NCBI GenBank assembly: GCA_903904815.1
Contig: CAIVDU010000093.1
Coordinates: 1 to 64,000 of the forward strand
DNA: 64,000 nucleotides
Source of the DNA: an uncultured Armatimonadota bacterium
GTDB lineage: Bacteria > Armatimonadota > Fimbriimonadia > Fimbriimonadales > Fimbriimonadaceae
Direction: 5' to 3'
The notes under the pieces are model-generated. The model saw only the letters and a list, made by a program, of their open reading frames with translations. It was not told the DNA's origin and ran no database searches. The position numbers and the translations under genes are program-made. Position 1 is the stretch's first letter. Each line of letters opens with the position of its first letter. Shown in pieces: positions 35,324-47,329 of the stretch.

Positions 35324-35703
35324 GGGAATTTCTCCGTCACTGATGTCTGCGCGGCGTGCCAGCTAGGGGCCTCGATCATGGTGTCTTTTGAGACCGGAGA
35401 CTGGAGAACCGCCACTCACAGGATGGCGGGCACATGTGGCTCGTGCCAGTCATGAATAACAAGGTCGGCTAAAGGGCTGACAGCCATTCGCTGAGGATGT
35501 GCGCTTAACTCTCGACCGCATGCTGAGTCGTGACCTTGCAAACGGCTCGAGCGGTCGGATGGAGTCTCGGATGGAGCCGAGCCGTTCTGCCAGGCGGAAC
35601 CGTTGTCTTGCTAATCGAGTCCGTGACCTCGGCGATGTGTTCGGATAGAAACATCACCTCCTTGTTTTCGTCTTTGAGCCGCCAAACGCTAGCCTGTACC
35701 ACC
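35324..35703. other. 380-nt divergent intergenic region
   Basis: Lies between the BON and CDF genes. The frame of the CDF ORF stays open upstream, but the sequence before the ATG at 35704 is not like the family. No repeat or RNA is recognised. Confidence 0.4.
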
Positions 35704-36669
35704 ATGGTCGATCAAACCGAAATACGCGCCACTCGCCGGAGCGTGCTCGTCTCTGCCGCGGTCAACCTTGTGGAGGCAGTTGGACTAGCTGTCGCCTCGT
35801 GGATCTCTGGGTCCTTTGCACTTCGGGCTCAGACTGCGGACAATTTTGCCGAACTCGCGGTTGGGTTGTTTCTATGCATTGGTGTGCTCTCCAGCGACCG
35901 ACCCTCGGACGAAACGCATCCTCTCGGGTATGGCCGCGAGCGATTCTTCTGGTCGCTGTTTGCTGCCCTCGGCATCTTCATCGGTGGCGCTGGTCTCGCC
36001 CTCGAAGGCGCCATCCGTTCGGCCCTTCACCCGTCATCCATTACATCCTACGGCGTCGCTTACTTGGTCCTAAGCGTGACCATCGTGTTGGATGCGATCG
36101 CCTTGATGGTGGCTTTGCCTCCTTTGCGACGCCAAGCGATCACGCACGGCGTCTCATTGCGAGTACACCTGCTGAGGAACTCTGATCCTGCCTTGACGAC
36201 GGTTGCGGTGAGCGGAGGATGTGCCTTGATCGGTGGTTTTGTTGCCGCAATTGGACTGGCGGCGAGTGAGTTGATTGGCAGCCCAACACCCGACACTTTG
36301 GCAAGCGGGCTCATTGGGTTACTCCTTCTGGTGACATCGGTGTTTCTCTTGAGCACGAACCGCGAGCTACTCATCGGTCGGGGCGTCCCGGCGGCAACGC
36401 TTACCGAAATGCGTCGAATTGTTGCCGAGCAGGATGGGGTCGTCAAGGTCCCAGACCTATTCGCGGTGTTCGTAGGGCCGTCGAGTGTGATCGTCAACGG
36501 AGATGTGACGTTTGCTGCGAGCCTCAGTCTCCATGGGGTCGAGAATGCCATCACCCAAGCTGCGATTGCCCTTCGAAAGCGGTGGCCCGCCATTGAGTAT
36601 GTCTACTTGACCCCCGTTCCTCGAGCGCGGGTCCGCCGTGTGAGAAGAGCCTCCACTAAACCGAGGTGA
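35704..36669 (+). CDS. Cation diffusion facilitator (CDF)-like metal transporter
   Basis: Inner-membrane protein of 321 residues with about six transmembrane helices: SVLVSAAVNLVEAVGLAVAS, then FAELAVGLFLCIGVLSS, FWSLFAALGIFIGGAGLALE, VAYLVLSVTIVLDAIALMVA, VSGGCALIGGFVAAIGLAAS and ASGLIGLLLLVTSVFLLSTN. HPLGYGRERFFWS is the classic CDF loop between helices. The N-terminal helix has Asn-rich ASWISGSFALRAQTADN in place of the usual DxxxD metal site (here AQTADNFAEL, which keeps D and E), and helix 5 has SDPALTTV. The altered ligands make the metal unclear. Confidence 0.8.
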   Translation: MVDQTEIRATRRSVLVSAAVNLVEAVGLAVASWISGSFALRAQTADNFAELAVGLFLCIGVLSSDRPSDETHPLGYGRERFFWSLFAALGIFIGGAGLALEGAIRSALHPSSITSYGVAYLVLSVTIVLDAIALMVALPPLRRQAITHGVSLRVHLLRNSDPALTTVAVSGGCALIGGFVAAIGLAASELIGSPTPDTLASGLIGLLLLVTSVFLLSTNRELLIGRGVPAATLTEMRRIVAEQDGVVKVPDLFAVFVGPSSVIVNGDVTFAASLSLHGVENAITQAAIALRKRWPAIEYVYLTPVPRARVRRVRRASTKPR

Positions 36670-36681
36670 TGCGCAGATTCA

Positions 36682-36696
36682 GCCAAAAATTTTGGC
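36682..36696. promoter_or_regulatory. 15-bp palindrome GCCAAAA-A-TTTTGGC
   Basis: Perfect inverted repeat just after the CDF stop codon and 63 nt before the spondin-like gene. Candidate operator or weak terminator. Confidence 0.35.
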
Positions 36697-36727
36697 AACT
36701 TTTCAGGATTCGGCGCATTACGACCAG

Positions 36728-36749
36728 CGACCACTTTTGACAGTGGTCG
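36728..36749 (+). promoter_or_regulatory. Hairpin abutting the Shine-Dalgarno of the spondin-like gene
   Basis: CGACCACT and AGTGGTCG pair around TTTGAC, and the last base of the 3' arm is the first of GGAGG (36749-36753). ATG is at 36760. A fold at this place could modulate ribosome access to this mRNA. Confidence 0.4.
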
Positions 36750-36759
36750 GAGGAAGACC

Positions 36760-37497
36760 ATGAACCGAATCACCATGCTAGCCTTGGTAGCCGCAGTGGC
36801 GGGCGTCGCCCACGCAGAAGACTTTAAGATCACGATTACAGATGCCGGGCCTCAGCCTTTGAGCCCACTCTTTTTCAGCGCCAGCACCTCTGCATTCGAC
36901 ATTTTTCAACCGGGGGGCAGCGCGTCTCAGGGAATTACGAATATCTCGGAGTTCGGTAACGCGACCGTCGAACTCGGCTATGCGTCGGCCTCGAGCGCGG
37001 TCGGAACCTATGGTCTTTTAGGTGGCTCTCCGCTTCTGCCCGGAGGCACCCGCACCACGACTTTCTCCGCTGACAGTGCCCACTCTTATTTCTCTTTCGC
37101 GGCCATGCTTGGCATCACGAACGACGGGTTCATCGGCAGTTCGGTGAGTAGCGATGGACTCCAACTGTTTCACAACGGCCATGCTCAGTCGCTCGACATC
37201 GTCGTGTGGGGCGCGAACACCTGGGACGCGGGAGCGGCGCTTGACGCACAAACTGCGGCTACCCTCGCCCACTACGGCGGAACGCCGATCGCCATCAATG
37301 GAAGTATCCATTCCTACGCGAATGGGCTCACGCCGGGAGTTGGCGACTACGACTCGCTTGGTTTGGCGCAATACAACTGGAATGCTGGCACCGAAATCGC
37401 TCATATCAAGGTCCAAGCCGTGCCCGAACCAGCTCCGATTGCCGCAATGGGATTGGGAGTCGTGGCCCTGATCAGACGACGGCGGAAGACAAACTGA
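36760..37497 (+). CDS. Spondin-domain PEP-CTERM-type secreted protein
   Basis: 245 residues. Signal peptide to AVAGVAHAED. The mature part resembles spondin_N domains (FKITITDAGPQPLSPLFFSA, SASQGITNISEFGNATVE, then GLLGGSPLLPGGTRTTTF and YFSFAAMLGITNDGFIGSS). The tail VPEPAPIAAMGLGVVALIRR is a PEP-CTERM-type sorting signal: PEP motif, hydrophobic stretch, Arg-rich end. Anchoring by exosortase is inferred; no exosortase gene is in the window. The end overlaps the probable start of the following ECF sigma gene by 4 nt. Confidence 0.85.
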   Translation: MNRITMLALVAAVAGVAHAEDFKITITDAGPQPLSPLFFSASTSAFDIFQPGGSASQGITNISEFGNATVELGYASASSAVGTYGLLGGSPLLPGGTRTTTFSADSAHSYFSFAAMLGITNDGFIGSSVSSDGLQLFHNGHAQSLDIVVWGANTWDAGAALDAQTAATLAHYGGTPIAINGSIHSYANGLTPGVGDYDSLGLAQYNWNAGTEIAHIKVQAVPEPAPIAAMGLGVVALIRRRRKTN

Positions 37498-37988
37498 CCT
37501 TTGAAGAGACTGCCCGGCGCGAGCTTCCGACCCTCTATCGGGTTGCGCGCCGGCTAACCTCCGATCCCACGGAGGCGGAAGACCTGATCGGCCAAGCGCT
37601 GTTGCGTGCATCGACCGCTTGGCCAAGGTTCGATGGGCAGTATCCCCGTAGCTGGTTGATCCAAATCCTGACCAACTGCTACTTTGGGCTACTGAGACAT
37701 CGGGCTTCCCGTCCGCGAGCCGTTTCACTGGATCCCGACTTCGTCGCCGAAGAGTCTTGGAGTGCTGTCGACTGGAGTCTGTGCGGCCCCATGCTTCTGG
37801 GAGAGATTGATCGACTGCCGTCGGAGTACCGCCTTGCGGTCGTCCTGTGCGATATCGAAGATCTTTCGAATGATGAAGCGGCGGCAGCGATGGGGGTTTC
37901 GGTTGGAACCGCCAAGTCTCGCCTATTTAGAGGCCGACGAATTCTACGCGCCCGCCTTTCTAGCCTAATGGATGAAATGAACCGATGA
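37494..37988 (+). CDS. ECF-type RNA polymerase sigma factor, start codon uncertain
   Basis: Region 2 reads ELPTLYRVARRLTSDPTEAE followed by DLIGQALLRASTAWPRF, and region 4 reads LPSEYRLAVVLCDIEDLSND plus AAAAMGVSVGTAKSRLFRGR. The first TTG (37602) would delete region 2. The frame is open upstream and the expected N-terminus, TFEETARRELP, begins at CTG 37494, which overlaps the stop of the spondin gene as CTGA. No ATG, GTG or TTG is suitably placed. It overlaps the zinc-finger protein gene by ATGA. About 164 residues, normal for an ECF. Confidence 0.8.
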   Translation: MTFEETARRELPTLYRVARRLTSDPTEAEDLIGQALLRASTAWPRFDGQYPRSWLIQILTNCYFGLLRHRASRPRAVSLDPDFVAEESWSAVDWSLCGPMLLGEIDRLPSEYRLAVVLCDIEDLSNDEAAAAMGVSVGTAKSRLFRGRRILRARLSSLMDEMNR

Positions 37989-38221
37989 ATCACCCACCCT
38001 CTAGCCCACCTTGCCGACACATGCGTCGATTCCTTGATCGCGCGGCCGATTCACGCGAGAGCGGATTGCTCGTCTGGTATGCGCGCCACCACGCCGCGCT
38101 ATGTCCTGGATGCGGTAGGTACCTTGACTCACTACAGCAGATCGTATTGAGGCTGCGCGCGATTCGAGTAGCCGAAGATGATCAAGCGCTGGCGCGGATC
38201 TTACAAAGACTAGACCGATAG
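37985..38221 (+). CDS. Zinc-finger anti-sigma-like protein (ZAS)
   Basis: 78 residues. The H-x3-C-x2-C zinc motif of anti-sigma domains is visible in RHHAALCPGCGRYL, preceded by helices. There is no transmembrane helix, so it would be a soluble anti-sigma. The ATGA overlap with the sigma gene indicates translational coupling, the usual arrangement of an ECF and its anti-sigma. Expected signal: redox or zinc. Confidence 0.72.
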   Translation: MNHPPSSPPCRHMRRFLDRAADSRESGLLVWYARHHAALCPGCGRYLDSLQQIVLRLRAIRVAEDDQALARILQRLDR

Positions 38222-38296
38222 ACAGAGCGACGCCTATCCTTGAAGGACGGGAATGCGCGGACTGGTGATTCACGCCGGAGGTTAGCGAGACTGTAA

Positions 38297-39535
38297 GTGG
38301 TCTTGCTTTCAACCATAACCCCCCCCATTACACAGCGGCACATCCTGACGATTAACGGCGGCTCTTCCAGTATCCGGTTTGCCGTCTACGAAAACGCGGG
38401 CTCTCAAAGGCGGATCTTCGGCGGCAAAGTAGACCGAATCGGCCTGACTGGCTCTACGCTGACCATCACGACGCCGGGGCTTCCTTCGATCAGCCAAGCA
38501 ACTGACGCGAGCGACCATCATGCGGCTCTCACCTGTTTGCTGAGTGCGCTCGAAGCTCAATCCGACTTTTCATCGATCATCGCGGTCGGACATCGAGTGG
38601 TGCATGGCATGGCCCATACGGAGCCCGAACGCATCACGGATCAACTGCTGGACGAACTTCGCAGTCTGACCCTTTACGATCCCGACCATCTTCCGAGGGA
38701 GATTGAGCTCATTGAGGCGTTCGGAAAGCGGTATCCCAAACTTCCGCAGATCGCTTGTTTTGACACCGCCTTTCATCGAACGATGCCTCGAGTGGCGAAG
38801 TTGCTTCCCATCCCACGACGGTATGAGGCCATGGGTGTTCAGCGTTACGGGTTCCACGGTCTGTCGTACTCATTCCTGATGGAGGAGCTCACTCGGCTAG
38901 GTGAGCCAGCCGCCTCAAAAGGCCGGGTGATTCTTGCGCATTTCGGGAATGGCGCCAGCGTAGCCGCAGTGCTGGATGGCAAGAGCGTTGACACCAGCAT
39001 GGGATTCACCCCGGCAGCAGGGTTGGTGATGAGCACGCGCTCAGGCGACCTCGATCCGGGTCTCTTGTCCTTCCTGGCCAACGCAGATCGAATGACGGTC
39101 AAGCAGTTTGGACAGATGGTGAACCACGAGTCCGGACTGTTAGGAATTTCGGAAACCAGTTCCGATGTCCGCGACTTGTTATCGAGAGAACGGGACGACG
39201 TGCGCGCGGCGGAAGCTTTAGAGCTGTTTTGCTATCAGGCTAAGAAGTGGATCGGGGCCTACACCGCGGCCCTCGGCGGACTGGACATGCTGGTTTTCAC
39301 TGGCGGGATCGGCGAAAACTCCCCCGACATTCGAGAGCGGATCTGTCATGGACTGGGCTTCTTGGGAATTGAACTGAACGCGACTTCCAATGCAGAGTCG
39401 GCGACGATGATTTCCTCCGAGACGAGCCGGGTCCGAGTCCGAGTCATTCGGACAGACGAGGAGCGGATGATTGCCCGCGCGGTCGGCGACCTCCTCGGTC
39501 TGAACGCTCCATCGCAAGGAATCAAACAACCATGA
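38297..39535 (+). CDS. ackA: Acetate kinase
   Basis: Converts acetyl phosphate and ADP to acetate and ATP (or the reverse). Motifs: ILTINGGSSSIRFAVYE, GHRVVHGMA, FDTAFHRTMPRVAKLLPIPR, RYGFHGLSYSFLMEELTR, HFGNGASVAAVLDGKSVDTS with FTPAAGLVMSTRSGDLDPG, and VFTGGIGENSPDIRERI. 412 residues, typical (about 400). GTG 38297 is the first initiator; GGAGG lies 15 nt before it, somewhat far. The product of the phosphoketolase encoded 1.1 kb downstream is its substrate, so the two form the ATP-yielding end of the phosphoketolase shunt. Confidence 0.93.
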   Translation: MVLLSTITPPITQRHILTINGGSSSIRFAVYENAGSQRRIFGGKVDRIGLTGSTLTITTPGLPSISQATDASDHHAALTCLLSALEAQSDFSSIIAVGHRVVHGMAHTEPERITDQLLDELRSLTLYDPDHLPREIELIEAFGKRYPKLPQIACFDTAFHRTMPRVAKLLPIPRRYEAMGVQRYGFHGLSYSFLMEELTRLGEPAASKGRVILAHFGNGASVAAVLDGKSVDTSMGFTPAAGLVMSTRSGDLDPGLLSFLANADRMTVKQFGQMVNHESGLLGISETSSDVRDLLSRERDDVRAAEALELFCYQAKKWIGAYTAALGGLDMLVFTGGIGENSPDIRERICHGLGFLGIELNATSNAESATMISSETSRVRVRVIRTDEERMIARAVGDLLGLNAPSQGIKQP

Positions 39536-39652
39536 ATTTCACCTCTTTCGTCACGACTGGGACGCCTCTTGCCTGTCGGCTGCTTCGGACAGCTTTGAAC
39601 CGATTGATCAAACAAAACTCTCGAACTGCGTTATCACGCAAGGATGAATTCA

Positions 39653-40444
39653 ATGCTATTTAGAGCCAAGACAATCTCAGGCTACAACCTGGACAGTGAC
39701 GATGGGGAAATTGGGAAGGTCAAGGAGTTCTATTTTGACGATAACCACTGGACCATCCGATACCTGGTGGCAGATACCGGCGACTGGCTATCGAGTAGGC
39801 AAGTGCTCATCTCTCCCTATGCTTTGATCTCTGTAAACGAGGAGCTTCACAGCATATCAATCCACTTGTCCAGGAAACAAATCGAGGAGAGTCCGACCTT
39901 GTACACCGACAAGCCCGTATCCCGGCAATTTGAGCAGGATTATTACGGCTACTACGGATGGCCCATCTATTGGGGCGGCGCAAACACGTGGGGCTACTCC
40001 TCGTTCATTCCGGGCAATTCAGAATTAGTGTTTCCGAATGTACAGCCCACCAAACATTCCAACTCAACTGGAAAGGAGTGGGATCCAAATCTTCGGAGTA
40101 CTCACGATGTGATCGGTCATGACATCCAAGCTTTAGACGGAGAGATCGGTCACGTCGCGGATTTCTTGATCGATGAGGAGAATTGGTCGATTCGCTACCT
40201 GGTCGTGGATACACGAAACTGGTGGCCCGGCAAGAAGGTCCTGATTTCGCCAAACTGGATCGAGCGAATCAGTTGGGATGACTCGAAGGTTTTTGTGCAC
40301 CTTAATCTTGAGGCGATCAAGCAGGCGCCCGAGTACACGGACGAAACCGAGATTACGCGCGAGTATGAGGCTTCCCTGCACGAATACTATGACCGCCAGG
40401 GATATTGGGTCAAAGAGGCGGTCACTAAGGCCCACCTCCTATAA
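39653..40444 (+). CDS. PRC-barrel domain protein (two barrels)
   Basis: About 263 residues. Two PRC barrels: MLFRAKTISGYNLDSDDGEI with FYFDDNHWTIRYLVADTGDW (about 1-75), and HDVIGHDIQALDGEIGHVAD with FLIDEENWSIRYLVVDTRN (about 145-230). They are separated by a Tyr/Gly/Trp-rich linker. PRC barrels are associated with stress responses or protein scaffolding. ATG 39653 has AAGGA at a usable distance; ATG 39644, three codons earlier, has none. It sits between ackA and xfp. Confidence 0.8.
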   Translation: MLFRAKTISGYNLDSDDGEIGKVKEFYFDDNHWTIRYLVADTGDWLSSRQVLISPYALISVNEELHSISIHLSRKQIEESPTLYTDKPVSRQFEQDYYGYYGWPIYWGGANTWGYSSFIPGNSELVFPNVQPTKHSNSTGKEWDPNLRSTHDVIGHDIQALDGEIGHVADFLIDEENWSIRYLVVDTRNWWPGKKVLISPNWIERISWDDSKVFVHLNLEAIKQAPEYTDETEITREYEASLHEYYDRQGYWVKEAVTKAHLL

Positions 40445-40462
40445 ACGAAGGCCGGAACGGCG

Positions 40463-40500
40463 TCTGCTTGCGTCGAGCGTGTCACATCGTGGCAAGCAGA
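40463..40500 (+). terminator. Stem-loop after the PRC-barrel gene
   Basis: Arms TCTGCTTG and CAAGCAGA with a 22-nt loop, starting 19 nt after the stop. The loop is long, and a weak terminator or processing site is possible. Confidence 0.35.
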
Positions 40501-40621
40501 TTTCCTCGGTTTCCCATCCTCGAACACATCTTCCAGCAACCGAAACCTCTTCACGAGACTTGAAGTCCGAACGCCTGTAATGGCCCGTTCATCAAGCGAT
40601 GTCATGCCAGTCCGAGCCCGT

Positions 40622-40635
40622 GCCCTAGTTAGGGC
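40622..40635. promoter_or_regulatory. GCCCTA-GT-TAGGGC dyad upstream of xfp
   Basis: Perfect 6-bp arms, 20 nt before the xfp start. Candidate operator or leader hairpin of the xfp-fba-atp unit. Confidence 0.4.
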
Positions 40636-40655
40636 GAGTCAGTGAAACCTAAGCC

Positions 40656-43048
40656 ATGCAAACAGTAGCCCCGGCGCCAGAGTTTCTCAAGCCCCCCTTC
40701 TCTTCGGAGGAGTTCCGGCGGATAGATGCCTATTGGCGAGCCGCCAACTACCTATCCGTCGGGCAGATTTATCTATACGACAATCCACTGCTGAAGGAGC
40801 CTCTCAAGCTTGAACATGTCAAGCCGTTGGTGGTCGGTCACTGGGGCACAACTCCGGGACAGAACTTCATCTACGTTCACTTAAATCGAATCATCAAGAA
40901 GCGTGATCTCAACATGTTTTACGTGGCCGGTCCCGGCCATGGCGGGCCTGCGATCGTCGGCAACGTATATCTGGAAGGCACCTGGAGTGAGGTTTATCCG
41001 AATGTCACCCAGGATGAGGCAGGTCTAAAAAAACTGTTCAAGCAGTTCTCATTTCCGGGCGGGATTTCGAGTCATGTCGCCCCTAGTACACCGGGATCGA
41101 TTCACGAGGGAGGGGAGTTGGGCTACTCGCTCAGCCACGCCTTCGGAGCCGTGTTCGATAATCCTGACCTGATCGTGGCATGTGTGGTCGGAGACGGCGA
41201 AGCTGAAACGGGCCCTCTTGCAACAGCGTGGCACTCCAACAAGTTTCTGAATCCGGTGACGGACGGGGTTGTCCTCCCTATTCTTCACCTGAACGGCTTC
41301 AAGATTAGCAACCCGACTGTGCTTGCTCGGATCGAGCATGAGGAGTTGGAGCAGTTCCTTCGCGGCTGCGGGTGGACTCCCTATTTTGTGGAAGGGGATG
41401 AGCCCGCAGTCATGCATGAACTGATGGCTTCCACGATGGACCGGGTCTTCGAAGAAATCCGCGAAATTCACCAGCGGGCACGGTTAGGTCACGACTCGAC
41501 TCGACCCCGATGGCCGATGATTGTGCTGAAGTCACCGAAGGGTTGGACTGGACCGAAGGTCGTCGATGGGTTAAAAGTTGAAGGCACCTTTCGAGCGCAC
41601 CAAGTCCCCCTGTTAGTAAACGCGGAGAATCCTGACCATCTCACCCAGTTGGAAAGCTGGATGAAGAGTTACCGTCCCGAAGAACTGTTCGATGAGAACG
41701 GTCGACTCATGCCAGAATTGGCCGAACTCGCTCCAACCGGCGACCGGAGAATGGGGGCCAACCCGCATGCGAATGGCGGAACTCTCCTGCGCGACTTGCG
41801 AATGCCCGATTTCCGCAACCACGCCATTGCCGTTCCGTCTCCAGGCGCCGTGGACGGACAAGACACCCTCATTCTGGGCGCCTTCCTGCGTGACGTCGCC
41901 AAACTAAACCAGGATCAGCGTAACTTCCGGATTTTTGGACCCGACGAAACTCTCTCGAATCTGTTGGGCGCCGTGTTCGAAGTTACCGACCGTCAGTGGG
42001 ATGCCCGAGAAGTCGCGAACGATGAATTTTTGGCGCCCTCCGGCCAGGTTTTGGATTCGATGCTCAGCGAGCACCAATGCGAGGGATGGCTGGAAGGCTA
42101 CCTTCTCACCGGTCGCCATGGGCTTTTCAACAGTTACGAGGCGTTCATTCGAATCGTGGACTCCATGTTCAGCCAGCACGCAAAGTGGCTCAAAGTCACG
42201 TCGGAGTTGCCTTGGCGTCGAAAGATTGCGTCCCTGAACTACCTGCTGGCCTCCCACGTTTGGCAGCAGGACCACAACGGATTCACCCACCAAGATCCCG
42301 GATTTCTGGATCATGTCATCAACAAGAAGGCGGAGATCGTACGCTGTTATCTCCCTCCGGACGCTAACTGTCTGCTTTCGGTGTTCGACCACTGTCTTCG
42401 TAGCCGGCACTACGTGAACGTCGTAGTTGCCGGAAAGCACGCCCTTCCTCAATGGCTCACGATGGAGGAAGCGGTGATCCACTGTTCCGAGGGAATCGGC
42501 ATTTGGGAGTGGGCAAGCAACGACAAGGGATGCGAGCCAGATATCGTGATGGCCTGTTGCGGCGATACGCCGACACTTGAGATTTTGGCCGCCGTTTCGA
42601 TCCTCCGAGACCACCTTCCCGACCTGAAGATACGAGTCGTCAATGTGGTCGACCTTATGAAACTTCAATCGGCGAGCGAGCACCCGCATGGGCTTAGCGA
42701 ACTCGATTACGATGCCTTGTTCACGAGGGATAAGCACATCATTTTTGGGTTTCATGGGTATCCCTGGCTGGTCCACCGGCTCACGTATCGTCGAGCGAAC
42801 CGCAATTTGCATGTGCGCGGTTACAAAGAGGAGGGCACTATCACGACCGCCTTTGACATACGGGTTCAGAACGACCTAGACCGTTTCCACCTGGTTCAAG
42901 ACGTCGTAGATCGTCTGCCTCAGTTAGGGGCAAGAGGCAATTATCTCAAGCAGATGGTCCAGGACAAGCTGATCCAGCACAAGCAATATATCGATGCGCA
43001 CGGTGAGGACCTCCCCGAGATCCGAAACTGGAAGTGGGGGCGTTCCGA

Positions 43049-43052
<4 letters not shown>
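40656..43052 (+). CDS. xfp: Xylulose-5-phosphate/fructose-6-phosphate phosphoketolase
   Basis: Thiamine-diphosphate enzyme that splits xylulose 5-phosphate (or fructose 6-phosphate) with phosphate to acetyl phosphate plus glyceraldehyde 3-phosphate (or erythrose 4-phosphate). Motifs: [37 protein letters not shown] with [20 protein letters not shown], and the TPP-binding [18 protein letters not shown]. The central transketolase part and the C-terminal domain ([20 protein letters not shown]) are present. 798 residues, typical (about 790-825). The stop overlaps the GTG of fba by 4 nt. Makes the acetyl phosphate used by acetate kinase. Confidence 0.95.
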
Positions 43053-45980
<2,928 letters not shown>

Positions 45981-45988
<8 letters not shown>

Positions 45989-46319
45989 GAAAACCGCCCA
46001 CAATCCGACGAAGCGCGAATCTGCTTTGGCCACCGAGATCGGTTCGAAAGCGGCACGGATGCTCAGGTCCAAACGCCAGCCGCCGGATGGTGTCTGGTTC
46101 GGTCTTGGGATGATGGGATTGATAGGCTGGTCGGTTGCGACACCGACCCTACTCGGCGCTGCGCTCGGGATCTGGTTGGACAATCATCATCCGGCGAAGG
46201 TGTCATGGACGCTCTCGCTTCTCGTTGCAGGTCTCGCGATCGGTTGTTTTAATGCGTGGCACTGGGTAGCCAAAGAGGATGAAGCGATGAGTAGGCGGCA
46301 GGACAAATCAGATGAGTGA
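45981..46319 (+). CDS. atpQ: N-type ATPase membrane protein AtpQ (AtpI/AtpZ-like)
   Basis: 112 residues. Two transmembrane segments: GLGMMGLIGWSVATPTLLGA and SWTLSLLVAGLAIGCFNAW, with a basic N-terminus. It resembles AtpI/AtpZ, thought to assist c-ring assembly or cation uptake. Placement between epsilon and AtpR is diagnostic for N-type operons. It overlaps both neighbours. Confidence 0.85.
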
Positions 46320-46626
46320 AGTCCTGAGCATTGCGCTCGTCGGCTTATGGGGGGGGTTATTGGGCGCGGTCTTTTTCGGAGGGCTTTGGTTTACCGTGCA
46401 GAAGGGTCTCGCCTCTCCACACCCAGCGGTTTGGTTCTTGGGAAGCCTTCTCTTGCGGATGGGCATTGTTTTGTGTGGCCTATATTTCGTAGCCGCCGGA
46501 AACTGGGAGCGGCTGTTGGCATCCCTTGTTGGTTTCCTTACCGCACGGCTGGTCGTGACATGGATGACTCAGTCATCACGGCTTGTCCAGCCCAAGTCGG
46601 TGACGGGGGTGAGTCATTCGCCTTAG
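46312..46626 (+). CDS. atpR: N-type ATPase membrane protein AtpR
   Basis: 104 residues with three likely transmembrane helices: LSIALVGLWGGLLGAVFFGG, WFLGSLLLRMGIVLCGLYFV and LLASLVGFLTARLVVTWM. AtpR is found only in N-type ATPase operons and has conserved Arg residues in the membrane (LLLRMGIV, LTARLVV), as seen here. Function is not settled; c-ring assembly or Na+/H+ partition is proposed for the family. Confidence 0.85.
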   Translation: MSEVLSIALVGLWGGLLGAVFFGGLWFTVQKGLASPHPAVWFLGSLLLRMGIVLCGLYFVAAGNWERLLASLVGFLTARLVVTWMTQSSRLVQPKSVTGVSHSP

Positions 46627-47311
46627 CCCCGACGGGTTGGTTTTTTGGAGCCACGCGTTTCTTAAACTCAATGGAACCATTGTGTTCACCTGGGCAATCA
46701 TGCTCGTGCTTGCCGGTGGATCTAAATTAGTAACCCGAAAGCTGTCCACTGGTCTCAAGCGTTCTGGCTGGCAGAACCTGCTCGAAATCGTCGTCACCGC
46801 AATCGAAAACCAGATACGAGACGTGGGTCTTAGCCGTCCGGAGAAATACCTCCCCTTTCTGGGAACACTCTTTCTGTTCGTTGCGACCGCGAGTCTCTTC
46901 ACGATCATTCCAGGTTACGAACCCCCGACTGGATCACTTTCCACGACAGCCGCCCTTGCGCTTTGCGTCTTCGTGGCAGTGCCGCTCTACGGCATCGAGG
47001 AACAGGGCGTCGGCGGCTACCTCAAATCGTACGTGCAGCCGACGATCATCATGTTGCCTTTCAACATCATCAGCGAGCTCTCCAGAACCTTGGCGCTCGC
47101 CGTGCGCCTCTTCGGCAACATGATGAGCGGCGCAATGATCATCAGTATTTTGCTGACGATCACTCCCTTTATCTTTCCCGTCGTCATGACCGCTCTCGGA
47201 CTCCTCACCGGCATGGTTCAGGCCTATATCTTCACGATCTTGGCGGCGGTATACATCGCAGCGGCCACGCGGACGACCAAGCGGGGTCCGGAATTGGCAG
47301 CTTCCACCTAA
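46616..47311 (+). CDS. atpB: N-type ATPase subunit a; start probably ATT
   Basis: Membrane channel subunit. The essential stator Arg is in LAVRLFGNMMSG (R164), with helices QPTIIMLPFNIISELSRT, MIISILLTITPFIFPVVMTA and GMVQAYIFTILAAVYIAA. The first TTG (46637) would remove the N-terminal RLSPDGL that N-type a-subunits usually carry. Upstream in frame only ATT 46616 (reading MRLSPDGLVFWSHAF) lies before a stop, with GGGGGTGA at a good distance. Thus ATT, overlapping the end of atpR, is a candidate start; TTG 46637 is the conservative alternative. Confidence 0.85.
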   Translation: MRLSPDGLVFWSHAFLKLNGTIVFTWAIMLVLAGGSKLVTRKLSTGLKRSGWQNLLEIVVTAIENQIRDVGLSRPEKYLPFLGTLFLFVATASLFTIIPGYEPPTGSLSTTAALALCVFVAVPLYGIEEQGVGGYLKSYVQPTIIMLPFNIISELSRTLALAVRLFGNMMSGAMIISILLTITPFIFPVVMTALGLLTGMVQAYIFTILAAVYIAAATRTTKRGPELAAST

Positions 47312-47329
47312 AGACTCCCTAGGAAACTT

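Noticed and set aside
35530-35703. 58-codon 5' extension of the CDF gene
   Set aside because: Low similarity to the family and no signal; the ATG at 35704 gives the normal N-terminus.
41904-42812. 302-codon frame antisense to xfp
   Set aside because: Lies fully inside a confidently identified gene and has no family features; long antisense frames are expected in this GC range.
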